Below, piece by piece: positions 40,037-48,087 of a stretch of DNA of 64,000 nt. Origin of the DNA: Stutzerimonas kunmingensis. Its GTDB lineage: Bacteria; Pseudomonadota; Gammaproteobacteria; Pseudomonadales; Pseudomonadaceae. Position numbers and translations under genes: made by a program. How positions within the stretch are numbered: the first letter of the stretch is position 1; every line of letters starts with the position of its first letter. The stretch lies in NCBI RefSeq assembly GCF_900114065.1, contig NZ_FORS01000006.1, positions 62,001 to 126,000 of the forward strand, read 5' to 3'. The notes under the pieces were generated by a model. That model worked only from the letters and a program-made list of their open reading frames with translations, was not told the origin of the DNA and did not search any database.

Positions 40037-40663
40037 ATGACCCTGGAAATATGGCTGTTGTTCGCCGGTGCGGCGCTGGTGGTGATCCTGATCCCCGGGC
40101 CGCTGTCGTTACTGATGATCAGCAACAGCCTGAACTACGGAGTGCGCCGCTCCTGGCCGGCCTTCCTGGGAGGTGTGACAGCTTCCATCGCCCTGCTCAG
40201 CGCCTCGGCGCTGGGGCTTGGCGCGCTCCTGATGGCCTCGGAGCGGCTGTTCAGCACGCTCAAGCTGGTCGGTGCCCTGTACCTGTTCTACCTCGCCTGG
40301 CAGAGCTGGAAGGAAGCCCGTCGCACACCCATCGCCCACGAGATCGAAAGCCCCGCCCTCGCCCCACGTTTCAGTCGATTGTTCGGCCGGGCGTTCATCC
40401 TTGGTGGCAGCAATCCAAAGGACATCCTCTTCTTCGCCGCCTTTCTGCCGCAGTTTCTCAGCGCGGGGCAGCCGTTGCTGCCGCAGCTATTGCTAATGAT
40501 CCTTACCTGGGCCGTGCTCGATCTGCTCTGCAAGCTGGCCTACGGGTTGGGCGCGCAGGGGGCGGCACGTTACCTGCGCACCGGGAAAGGGCATGCGTGG
40601 TTCAACCGGACCAGCGCGGCGCTGTTTGGGGGCGCGGGAGCGGCGTCTTTGATGAGTCGGTAG
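40037..40663 (+). CDS. LysE-family exporter
   Basis: A 208-residue membrane protein with five or six hydrophobic segments and the start LLFAGAALVVILIPGPLSLLMISNSLNYGVRRSWPAF, in which PGP is the LysE/RhtB hallmark. The family exports amino acids and related small molecules. AGGAGG ahead of the ATG is a strong ribosome-binding site. It follows the terminator of the purine permease by 22 bases, so it is transcribed either by readthrough or from a promoter within the permease gene. A link to purine metabolism is only positional. Confidence 0.88.
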   Translation: MTLEIWLLFAGAALVVILIPGPLSLLMISNSLNYGVRRSWPAFLGGVTASIALLSASALGLGALLMASERLFSTLKLVGALYLFYLAWQSWKEARRTPIAHEIESPALAPRFSRLFGRAFILGGSNPKDILFFAAFLPQFLSAGQPLLPQLLLMILTWAVLDLLCKLAYGLGAQGAARYLRTGKGHAWFNRTSAALFGGAGAASLMSR

Positions 40664-40729
40664 CGCTCTTTAGCGAAGCCTTTGTCTAGTCGTTAGCGGG
40701 CGTCAGACAAAGATCTGCACGCCACCCCC

Positions 40730-40757
40730 GGTGGAAAACGCGGCGCGTTTTTCCACC
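40730..40757. repeat. GGTGG...CCACC palindromic repeat, copy 3
   Basis: GGTGGAAAACGC (40730-40741) pairs with GCGTTTTTCCACC (40745-40757) with one bulged T. The GCG core matches copy 2 at 30884. No gene is seen between 40664 and 40917. Confidence 0.7.
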
Positions 40758-40853
40758 CCTGCTACTCGCCGACACGAAAGAAAGGTAAAGCATCGAGCAA
40801 TGCGCACGCTGTAACCCGCGCCGAGCGCCTCACGCCAACCAAACTCACCCCAT

Positions 40854-40877
40854 AAAAAACCCGCCATTAAGGCGGGC
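40854..40877 (-). terminator. Rho-independent terminator of hiuH
   Basis: Read on the minus strand: GCCCGCC-TTAAT-GGCGGG followed by six T (complement of AAAAAA at 40854-40859). It lies about 40 bp after the hiuH stop. Confidence 0.9.
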
Positions 40878-40917
40878 AAAGGGACTCCACAAGAGTCAGC
40901 ACTGAAGGGAAAAGCGA

Positions 40918-41271
40918 CTAGCTACCCCGATACGTCGAATAGCTATACGGCGATACCAACAACGGCACGTGGTAATGCTCCTGCTCCGAATCGATCCCGA
41001 AGCGCAGCACCACCACATCGAGAAACGCAGGATCCGCCAGGACCACACCACGGCGGCGGTAGTAATCGCCGGCACTGAACTGCAGCTGATAGACACCGGA
41101 CAGGTAATCCGCACCTTCCAGCAACGGACTGTCGCAGCGCCCGTCGGCATTGGTCTCACGGGTTGCGACCAGGGTCAGCGCCTGATCCTCGACGCGGTAC
41201 AGCTCCACCTTGATTCCGCTGCCCGGGCAACCGTGGGCGGCGTCGAGTACGTGTGTGGTCAATCGGCCCAC
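40918..41271 (-). CDS. hiuH: 5-Hydroxyisourate hydrolase (cytosolic)
   Basis: A 117-residue transthyretin-related enzyme that hydrolyses 5-hydroxyisourate to OHCU. Conserved residues: His in LTTHVLDAAHGCPG, Arg in TNADGRCDSPL, His in EHYHVPLL and the C-terminal signature YRGS. It has no signal peptide, unlike the second copy at 57167. I chose GTG 41271, with GGAGG five bases upstream; the longer frame from 41328 would run through the likely promoter. It is divergent from puuE. Confidence 0.96.
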   Translation of the reverse strand: MGRLTTHVLDAAHGCPGSGIKVELYRVEDQALTLVATRETNADGRCDSPLLEGADYLSGVYQLQFSAGDYYRRRGVVLADPAFLDVVVLRFGIDSEQEHYHVPLLVSPYSYSTYRGS

Positions 41272-41353
41272 GGGCACCTCCGCTCTGTTGAATGGAAACT
41301 GCCCCGAGCATAACCATCCTCCCCACATCGCTCAAGACAATCTGCAGATATTT

Positions 41354-41363
41354 TTGTATACAG
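41354..41363. promoter_or_regulatory. GntR-type operator candidate TTGTATACAG between hiuH and puuE
   Basis: Nine of ten bases of TTGTATACAA, 83 bp upstream of the hiuH GTG, where it would control the leftward promoter. Confidence 0.5.
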
Positions 41364-41490
41364 TTTTTCAAGCATCGGTTGGCCCGTTACCTGCAAGCTG
41401 CAGATGCCTCTGAGCATGGTTGATCGCGACACGGCAGATACCAGCTATAGCGAAAGGATGAAAATTGCTATTTACAAAGCCTCATTCAAT

Positions 41491-41500
41491 TTGTATACAA
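41491..41500. promoter_or_regulatory. GntR-type operator candidate TTGTATACAA upstream of puuE
   Basis: A perfect 10-bp palindrome 51 bp before the chosen puuE start. Together with the site at 41354 it gives each divergent gene its own box. Confidence 0.6.
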
Positions 41501-41550
41501 TCCAGCCATCCGGTCGTGCCATGACGACCTGCCATACAGGAAGCACCCCA

Positions 41551-42480
41551 GTGAGCGCCGACTACCCACGCGACCTGATCGGTTACGCCAGCAACCCACC
41601 GCACCCGCACTGGCCGGGCGATGCGCGTATCGCGTTGTCCTTCGTGCTGAATTACGAGGAAGGTGGCGAACGCTGCGTGCTGCACGGCGACAAGGAATCC
41701 GAGGCCTTTCTCTCCGAGATGGTCGCCGCGCAACCGTTGCAAGGCGTGCGCCACATGAGCATGGAGTCGCTCTACGAATACGGCAGCCGTGCTGGCGTAT
41801 GGCGCCTGCTCAAGCTGTTCGACAAGCACGACATCCCGCTGACCATCTTCGCCGTCGCCATGGCCGCCCAGCGTCACCCCGAGCTGATCAAGGCGATGGC
41901 AGGCTCAGGTCACGAAATCTGCAGCCACGGCTACCGCTGGATCGACTACCAGTACATGGATGAGGCGCAGGAGCGCGAGCACATGCAGGAAGCCATCCGC
42001 ATCCTCGGCGAGATCACCGGCGAACGGCCGCTCGGCTGGTACACCGGCCGCACCGGCCCCAACACCCGGCGCCTGGTACGCGAGGAAGGCGGCTTTCTCT
42101 ACGACTCCGACACCTACGACGACGACCTGCCGTACTGGGACTCCGAGTCGACGCCGGACAAGCCGCATCTGGTGATCCCCTACACGCTGGACACCAACGA
42201 CATGCGCTTCACCCAGGTGCAGGGCTTCAACAGCGGCGATGACTTCTTCACCTACCTGAAGGATGCGTTCGACGTGCTCTACGCCGAAGGCTGCGAAGGC
42301 GCGCCGAAGATGTTGTCCATCGGCATGCACTGCCGGCTGCTCGGGCGCCCGGCGCGTCTGGCGTCGCTGGCACGCTTCATTGAGTACGTGAAGGGTCATG
42401 AGAAGGTCTGGTGCGCCCGTCGTGTCGACATCGCCCGCCACTGGCACGCCACCCACCCTTTTATCGCGGAGCGCAATTGA
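41551..42480 (+). CDS. puuE: Allantoinase PuuE (polysaccharide-deacetylase type)
   Basis: A 309-residue enzyme opening S-allantoin to allantoate. It belongs to the NodB-like cyclic amidohydrolases, not the metal-dihydroorotase type: DARIALSFVLNYEEGGERC, HEICSHGYRWIDYQYMDEAQ with metal-binding His residues, and GWYTGRTGPNTRRLVREE. I chose GTG 41551, which has AGGAA nine bases upstream and gives the family start SADYPRDLIGYASNPPHPHW. ATG 41521 is an alternative, while anything further upstream would include the operator at 41491. Stop and uraD start share one base. Confidence 0.95.
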   Translation: MSADYPRDLIGYASNPPHPHWPGDARIALSFVLNYEEGGERCVLHGDKESEAFLSEMVAAQPLQGVRHMSMESLYEYGSRAGVWRLLKLFDKHDIPLTIFAVAMAAQRHPELIKAMAGSGHEICSHGYRWIDYQYMDEAQEREHMQEAIRILGEITGERPLGWYTGRTGPNTRRLVREEGGFLYDSDTYDDDLPYWDSESTPDKPHLVIPYTLDTNDMRFTQVQGFNSGDDFFTYLKDAFDVLYAEGCEGAPKMLSIGMHCRLLGRPARLASLARFIEYVKGHEKVWCARRVDIARHWHATHPFIAERN

Positions 42481-42995
42481 TGACCCCGTTCAAGACGATC
42501 AAACCCTCGACGCTGGATCGCGACGCCTTCGTCGCCGCCTTTGCCGACGTCTACGAGCACTCACCCTGGGTTGCCGAAACCGTTTACCAGGCGGGCGTCG
42601 ACGAGACGCTGGACGACATCGAAGTGCTGCACACCCGCCTGTCCCAGGCGATGCTCGCCGCCGACCATGACACTCAGCTGGCCTTGGTCAATGCTCACCC
42701 CGACCTGGCCGGCAAGGCCGCCGTGCGTGGCGAGCTGACCGCCTCCAGTACCTCGGAACAGGCCGGCGCCGGCATCCACGAATGCACGCCGGAGGAGTTC
42801 GCCCGCTTCACCGAACTCAACGAGGCCTACAAGGCCAAGTTCGGCTTCCCCTTCATCATGGCGGTCAAAGGCAGCAACCGGCACCAGATCCTCGCCGCAT
42901 TCGAAGAACGCATCCACAACGATCCCGAGCAGGAATTCGCCCGGGCGCTGGTGGAAATCAACAAGATCGCCCTGTTCCGCCTGCAGGCGATGTAA
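42480..42995 (+). CDS. uraD: OHCU decarboxylase UraD
   Basis: A 171-residue enzyme that decarboxylates 2-oxo-4-hydroxy-4-carboxy-5-ureidoimidazoline stereospecifically to S-allantoin. Family marks: [42 protein letters not shown] with the HPDL motif, and [25 protein letters not shown]. The ATG overlaps the puuE stop by one base (TGATG), so the two are translationally coupled. Confidence 0.96.
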   Translation: MTPFKTIKPSTLDRDAFVAAFADVYEHSPWVAETVYQAGVDETLDDIEVLHTRLSQAMLAADHDTQLALVNAHPDLAGKAAVRGELTASSTSEQAGAGIHECTPEEFARFTELNEAYKAKFGFPFIMAVKGSNRHQILAAFEERIHNDPEQEFARALVEINKIALFRLQAM

Positions 42996-43060
42996 CGAGC
43001 ACCAACCGCAACAAAGGCAGTAATGACAGAAACCGCTTCTCATCCAAGGCAGACGAGTCC

Positions 43061-44056
43061 ATGAAAGCTTACGCCGTACCCTTCGAAAAATACGTCAACC
43101 TGGCCGATGCCCGCCTGGGCACCCGCGCCATCTCCGTCACCGACGATTGGTTCGCCGACGTCAACCGGTTGTTCCAGCCAACGCCGGCCGTATGGAAGGA
43201 GGGCGTTTTCGATGACAACGGCAAGTGGATGGATGGCTGGGAGTCGCGCCGCAAGCGCTTCGAAGGTTACGACCATGCGGTGATCCGCCTGGGCGTGCCT
43301 GGTCAGATCAAGGGCGTGGATATCGACACCAGCCACTTCACCGGCAACTACCCGCCGTCCGCCTCGCTGGAAGCCTGCTTCGTCGCTGACGGCGACCCGA
43401 TCGAAGACACCGTCTGGACGGAAATCCTTCCGGCCGTCGAGCTCCAGGGCAACAGCCACCACTACCACGAGATCGCCTTCGACAAGCCGGTCAGCCACCT
43501 GCGCTTCAACATCTACCCGGACGGCGGCGTGGCGCGTCTGCGCGTGCACGGCATCCCGTTCCGCGACTGGAGCAGCGTCGGCGACAACGAGCAGATCGAC
43601 CTGGCGGCGGCGCTGAATGGCGGTCGCGCGCTGGCCTGCTCGGACGAGCATTTCGGCCGTATGAGCAACATCCTCAACCCGAACCGCGGCGAAAACATGG
43701 GCGACGGCTGGGAAACCGCCCGCCGCCGCACGCCCGGCAACGACTGGGTCATCGTCGCCCTCGGCCATCCGGGCGAGATCGAGCGCATCGTCGTCGACAC
43801 CCTGCACTTCAAGGGCAACTACCCGGACAGCTGCTCGGTCCAGGCGGCTTACGTCAAAGGTGGCACCGACAGCCAGATCGAGACCCAGAGCCTGTTCTGG
43901 CGCGAGCTGCTGTCGAGCCAGAAGCTGTCGATGCACGCCGAACATGAGTTCAGCGAGCAGATCGCCAAGCTCGGCCCGATCACCCATGTGCGTCTGAACA
44001 TCTTCCCGGATGGCGGTGTGAGCCGGCTGCGGTTGTTTGGCAAGGTGGCGAAGTAG
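43061..44056 (+). CDS. alc: Allantoicase
   Basis: A 331-residue protein made of two similar beta-rich allantoicase modules, residues about 20-170 and 190-331. Each has a matching pair of signatures: [20 protein letters not shown] with [18 protein letters not shown] in the first, and [20 protein letters not shown] with [18 protein letters not shown] in the second; both end in [20 protein letters not shown] segments. It hydrolyses allantoate to ureidoglycolate and urea. The gap of 65 bp after uraD has no terminator. Confidence 0.97.
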   Translation: MKAYAVPFEKYVNLADARLGTRAISVTDDWFADVNRLFQPTPAVWKEGVFDDNGKWMDGWESRRKRFEGYDHAVIRLGVPGQIKGVDIDTSHFTGNYPPSASLEACFVADGDPIEDTVWTEILPAVELQGNSHHYHEIAFDKPVSHLRFNIYPDGGVARLRVHGIPFRDWSSVGDNEQIDLAAALNGGRALACSDEHFGRMSNILNPNRGENMGDGWETARRRTPGNDWVIVALGHPGEIERIVVDTLHFKGNYPDSCSVQAAYVKGGTDSQIETQSLFWRELLSSQKLSMHAEHEFSEQIAKLGPITHVRLNIFPDGGVSRLRLFGKVAK

Positions 44057-44067
44057 GAAGCGCCTTT

Positions 44068-44170
44068 CCCCTCACCCCGGCCTCTCCCCGAGAGGAGAGG
44101 GAGGAACGAGGTCAGCCGTTTCTCCGCGCCAGTTCCCTCTCCCCTCCGGGGAGAGGGTTAGGGTGAGGGG
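44068..44170. repeat. 103-bp intergenic inverted repeat between alc and allA
   Basis: CCCCTCACCC (44068-44077) is the exact complement of GGGTGAGGGG (44161-44170). Inside, CCTCTCCCC (44081-44089) pairs with GGGGAGAGG (44148-44156), and two local hairpins (CTCTCCCCGAGAGGAGAG and CCCTCTCCCCTCCGGGGAGAGGG) are also possible. Sequences of this type are dispersed in many proteobacterial genomes. It interrupts the alc-allA gap and could stabilise or attenuate the mRNA. Confidence 0.8.
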
Positions 44171-44218
44171 GAGCAGCCCCAAGCGAATACCGATCCTTCA
44201 ACAAAGAACGAGCACACC

Positions 44219-44731
44219 ATGCGCACCCTGACCATCGAGCCATTGACCAAGGAAGCCTTCGCCCCCTTCGGCGACGTCATCGAGACCGAAGGCAGCGACT
44301 ACTTCATGATCAACAACGGCTCGACCCGCCGCTATCACAAGATGGCCACGGTCGAGACCGCCGCGCCCGATGACCAGGCGATCATCAGCATCTTCGCCGC
44401 CGAGGCGCTGGAGATGCCGCTGGTCATCCGCATGCTCGAACGTCATCCGCTGGGCAGCCAGGCCTTCATCCCGCTGCTCGGCAACCCCTTTCTGGTCGTG
44501 GTCGCGCCACTTGGCGATGCACCTGTACCGGGCCACGTCCGTGCCTTCCGCAGCAACGGCAGGCAGGGCGTCAATTACCACCGCGGCGTCTGGCACCACC
44601 CGGTGCTGACGATCGAAAAGCGGGATGAATTCCTGGTGGTCGATCGCAGCGGTTCTGGCAACAACTGCGACGAGTACTTCTTCACGGAGGATCAGCAACT
44701 CCTCCTCGACCCCCAACCGGAATCGACATGA
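44219..44731 (+). CDS. allA: Ureidoglycolate lyase AllA
   Basis: A 170-residue cupin-like enzyme that splits S-ureidoglycolate to glyoxylate and urea. Signatures: FAPFGDVIETEGSDYFMINNGSTRRYH, MLERHPLGSQAFIPL and GVNYHRGVWHHPVL. The glyoxylate produced is the substrate of Gcl encoded at 58601. The ribosome-binding site is weak (GAACGAG). The TGA stop overlaps an ATG that opens a 37-codon frame running to puuD, of doubtful meaning. Confidence 0.95.
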   Translation: MRTLTIEPLTKEAFAPFGDVIETEGSDYFMINNGSTRRYHKMATVETAAPDDQAIISIFAAEALEMPLVIRMLERHPLGSQAFIPLLGNPFLVVVAPLGDAPVPGHVRAFRSNGRQGVNYHRGVWHHPVLTIEKRDEFLVVDRSGSGNNCDEYFFTEDQQLLLDPQPEST

Positions 44732-44844
44732 CCGCTACTGCGCTGGCTCATTCGGCGTTGCCTTGCCTGCGTTCGCGCCGCGCTCAAGCCGATTCCAATA
44801 AGAAGAAATACGGCCGCCTGCAGGCCGCAAGAGGTGCATGACAA

Positions 44845-46077
44845 ATGGACGCCCATCTGACCGAATGGCTGAACCTGAGTATCCGCTGGATTCACATGAT
44901 CGTTGGCGTCGCCTGGATCGGTGCTTCCTTCTATTTCGTCTGGCTGGAGAACAACCTCAACCGCGCCAACCCGCGTGAGGGCCTGTCGGGCGATCTCTGG
45001 GCCATCCACGGTGGCGGTATCTACCACCTGGAGAAGTACAAGCTGGCGCCGCCGCAGATGCCGGAAAACCTGCACTGGTTCAAGTGGGAGGCCTACACCA
45101 CCTGGCTGTCGGGCGTGGCGCTGCTGATGGTGGTGTACTACCTCAACCCCAGCCTGTACCTGATCGCACCGGGCAGCGAGCTGTCCCCTGCGGCGGCCAT
45201 CGCTATCGGCTTCGGCTCGCTGATCGTAGGCTGGTTCGTCTACGACCTGCTCTGCGACTCGCCGCTGGGCAAGACCCCCGCCCTGCTCGGCCTGGTGCTG
45301 TTCGTGCTGGTGATCGCCGCGTGCTGGGGCTATTCGCAGGTATTCAGCGGCCGCGCAGCCTACATCCATACCGGCGCGCTGATCGGCACCATCATGGTCG
45401 GCAACGTGTTCCGCATCATCATGCCGGCCCAACGTGCGCTGGTCGCCGCCATCGAACAGAACCGCACGCCCGATCCGGTGCTGCCGGCCAAGGGCCTGCT
45501 GCGTTCGCGGCACAACAACTATTTCACCCTGCCGGTGCTGTTCATCATGATCAGCAACCACTTCCCGAGCACTTACGGCAGCGAATACAACTGGCTGATC
45601 CTCGCCGCGCTCGGCGCGCTGTCGGTGCTGGCGCGCCACTACTTCAACACCCGCCACAACAGTAACCGCTTTGCCTGGGCGCTACCGGCCGCGGCTCTGG
45701 GCATGATCTGCCTGGCTTACGTCACCGCGCCGAACCGTCAGCCGGCAGCACCAAACCTGGCGGCGACTTCGCCGGAGCAGGCCAGCACGAGTGCACAGCA
45801 GAGCGGCGCCAGTGCCAGCCAGTTCGCCCAGGTCAGCGAGGTGATTCACGAGCGTTGCACCGTTTGCCACTCAGCGCAGCCGAGCAGCCCGCTGTTCAGC
45901 GCGGCCCCAGCGGGCGTGATGTTCGATACCGCCGAGCAGATACGCGAGCAGGCGGCGAAGATCCATGCGCAAACCGTGGCCAGCCAGATCATGCCGCTGG
46001 GCAACATCACCCAGATGACCCAGGACGAGCGCGATCTGCTGGGTGACTGGATCGCCAAGGGCGCGTCCATCGACTGA
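44845..46077 (+). CDS. puuD: Membrane urate oxidase PuuD with cytochrome c domain
   Basis: A 410-residue protein. The N-terminal part (residues 1-300) has about eight hydrophobic segments (IRWIHMIVGVAWIGASFYFVWLE) and is the PuuD domain (DUF989); the linker 300-330 is rich in Ala, Ser and Gln; the C-terminus is a c-type cytochrome with haem motif CTVCH and a later Met ligand in IMPLGNITQM. The family oxidises urate to 5-hydroxyisourate and passes electrons to the respiratory chain, replacing soluble uricase, which is not seen here. AGAGGTG nine bases before the ATG is the ribosome-binding site. A terminator follows. Confidence 0.95.
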   Translation: MDAHLTEWLNLSIRWIHMIVGVAWIGASFYFVWLENNLNRANPREGLSGDLWAIHGGGIYHLEKYKLAPPQMPENLHWFKWEAYTTWLSGVALLMVVYYLNPSLYLIAPGSELSPAAAIAIGFGSLIVGWFVYDLLCDSPLGKTPALLGLVLFVLVIAACWGYSQVFSGRAAYIHTGALIGTIMVGNVFRIIMPAQRALVAAIEQNRTPDPVLPAKGLLRSRHNNYFTLPVLFIMISNHFPSTYGSEYNWLILAALGALSVLARHYFNTRHNSNRFAWALPAAALGMICLAYVTAPNRQPAAPNLAATSPEQASTSAQQSGASASQFAQVSEVIHERCTVCHSAQPSSPLFSAAPAGVMFDTAEQIREQAAKIHAQTVASQIMPLGNITQMTQDERDLLGDWIAKGASID

Positions 46078-46084
46078 GCAAAGA

Positions 46085-46112
46085 CGCCGCGCGCAGCCCG
46101 CGCGGCGTTCTC
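46085..46112 (+). terminator. Terminator after puuD
   Basis: CGCCGCGCG (46085-46093) pairs with CGCGCGGCG (46099-46107), loop CAGCC, then TTCTCTCT. It closes the puuE-uraD-alc-allA-puuD run. Confidence 0.8.
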
Positions 46113-46327
46113 TCTACGTACCGTTCCAGTTGAGAGCACTGGCCGCACCACATCCCTCCTCGGCTCCCTAGGCAAGGTTTGGCAACGCTGCGCTGCATCA
46201 CGGCAACTCCCGCCTCCAGGGCGCGGCGCGCGAGCAGATTCCCGCAAGGAATATCGCTGCCGACGCTACCCAATCGCCGACACCCCGTTAAAATGCCGCG
46301 CCCTCCCTCGACGCCGGACGCCGCCCC

Positions 46328-47878
46328 GTGATTGAAGCCAGCTGGATTGCCTTCGCTTTCGCCCTCGGGCTGCTTGCCCGCTTCATCGGCCTGCCGCCGC
46401 TGATCGGCTACCTGGGCGCCGGCTTCGCGCTGGCCGCAGCGGGCGACTACGTGGGCGTGACCCGTGACGACAGCATCGTTCTCGATCACCTGTCGCATCT
46501 GGGCGTGCTCCTGCTGCTGTTCACCGTGGGGCTCAAGCTCAAGCTCGGCAATCTGGTTCGCCGCGAAGTCATCGGCGGCAGCCTGCTGCACTTCTTCATC
46601 TCCAGCGTGCTGGTGATGCCGGCGATCATGCTGATCCTCGATAACAGCTGGCGTGAGGCCATGCTGCTGGCAATCGCGCTGTCCTTCTCCAGCACCGTGC
46701 TGGCGGCCAAGGTGCTGGAAAGCAAGCGCGAGCTGCGCGCCTTTCACGGCCGCGTCGCCATCGGCGTGCTGATCATCCAGGACCTCATCGCTCTGGTGGT
46801 CATGAGCCTCGCCGCGGGCAAGGCCCCTTCCGCCTGGGCATTGCTGGTCTTCCTGCTGCCGCTGCTGCGCCCCGTGCTGTTCCGCCTGCTCGACCACAGC
46901 GGCCACGAGGAGCTGATGGTGCTGCTGGGCCTGATGCTGGCGCTGGTGGCCGGCGGTCTCGGCTTCGAATACGTCGGCCTGAGTTCCGAACTGGGGGCGC
47001 TGGCCTTCGGCGCCATGCTCGCCAAACACAAGCGTGCCGGCGAGCTGTCGAACTCGCTGTGGGCGATCAAGGAAGTGTTTCTGGTTGGCTTCTTCCTGAA
47101 GATCGGCATCGGTGGGCTGCCGGATGCCAACGCCCTCTGGTTCGCCTTCGCCATGTCGCTGCTGCTGCCGCTCAAGGCGGTGCTGTTCTTCGGCCTGTTC
47201 GTCGCCTTCCGCCTGCGCGCCCGCAGCGCCTTTCTCAGCGCCGCCAGCCTGACCAACTACAGCGAATTCGGCCTGATCGTCGTCAGTGTGGTGCTGCCGC
47301 AGTGGCTGATGCCGCTGGCGATCACCGTGGCGTTCTCGTTCATCGTTTCGGCGCAGATCAACCGTTTCGCCCATCCGCTGTACGAACGTCTGGCGCCGCG
47401 TCTGCTCCGCTACGAGCGCAACATTCGCCACCCCGACGAACAACCGGTGTCCCTGGGCGATGCGCGCATTCTGATCATGGGCATGGGCCGTACCGGGCGC
47501 GCCGCCTACGACTATCTGGCGGAGAAGGGTTTCGCCCTGGTCAGCCTCGATTCCGACCCGGTCATGGTGGAAAAGAACACCGCCGAGGGCCGGCACATCC
47601 TCTTTGCCGATGCCGAGGACCAGATGTTCTGGCAGAGCCTGGAGATGAACGAGGTCGAGGCGGTGATCCTGGCGATGAACGATCCCGAGGCCAAGATCAT
47701 CTCTACCCGCAAGCTGCGCGAAAGCGGATTTGGCGGGCTGATCGTGTCCCACGCGATGTACGAGGATATCGCCCAGCGCATCCAGGAAGCTGGCGCCGAC
47801 CGCACCTACCTGACCATGAGCGAGGCCGGCGCGGGCCTTGCGGAAAATGTCTCGCGGGAATTGCAGGCACCGCGCTGA
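46328..47878 (+). CDS. CPA2-family cation:proton antiporter with TrkA-N domain
   Basis: A 516-residue protein. Residues 1-370 hold 12-13 membrane segments of the Na+/H+ exchanger fold (LPPLIGYLGAGFALAAAG, LSFSSTVLAAKVLESKREL, GVLIIQDLIALVVMSL, the last with the conserved Asp). Residues about 385-510 form a Rossmann TrkA-N domain (ARILIMGMGRTGRAAYDYLAE). KefB/KefC-like proteins export K+ under nucleotide or thiol control; the ion here is not certain. GTG 46328 is chosen. It stands between two purine genes but shows no functional tie to them. Confidence 0.88.
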   Translation: MIEASWIAFAFALGLLARFIGLPPLIGYLGAGFALAAAGDYVGVTRDDSIVLDHLSHLGVLLLLFTVGLKLKLGNLVRREVIGGSLLHFFISSVLVMPAIMLILDNSWREAMLLAIALSFSSTVLAAKVLESKRELRAFHGRVAIGVLIIQDLIALVVMSLAAGKAPSAWALLVFLLPLLRPVLFRLLDHSGHEELMVLLGLMLALVAGGLGFEYVGLSSELGALAFGAMLAKHKRAGELSNSLWAIKEVFLVGFFLKIGIGGLPDANALWFAFAMSLLLPLKAVLFFGLFVAFRLRARSAFLSAASLTNYSEFGLIVVSVVLPQWLMPLAITVAFSFIVSAQINRFAHPLYERLAPRLLRYERNIRHPDEQPVSLGDARILIMGMGRTGRAAYDYLAEKGFALVSLDSDPVMVEKNTAEGRHILFADAEDQMFWQSLEMNEVEAVILAMNDPEAKIISTRKLRESGFGGLIVSHAMYEDIAQRIQEAGADRTYLTMSEAGAGLAENVSRELQAPR

Positions 47879-47928
47879 GGCCCGGTCCAGACCCGCTCGC
47901 GCGATCTGGGCCAACTGCCGTCGATCCA

Positions 47929-47940
47929 ATTGTGCACAAT
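47929..47940. promoter_or_regulatory. GntR-type operator candidate ATTGTGCACAAT upstream of the second NCS2 gene
   Basis: A perfect 12-bp palindrome identical to the one at 38355-38366, nine kilobases away. It lies about 150 bp before the permease start, next to an A/T-rich stretch that could hold the promoter. Confidence 0.6.
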
Positions 47941-48087
47941 TTTCTGATTTATTGTTTATCAGCCTGTCTACAGGTTGCTATAGTCCAGGCGTCCTGACCG
48001 ATCGAACAGCTTTCGACGGACAGCGATAGAGGTGCCGTGAAGCCTCGCAAGCCCATGACCGTAAAACAACAAATGGCAGGCTTAACA

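Noticed and set aside
46007..47929. A 640-codon minus-strand frame opposite the CPA2 antiporter gene
   Set aside because: Gln/His/Arg-rich antisense translation with no motif; the plus strand has a clear exchanger and TrkA-N domain.
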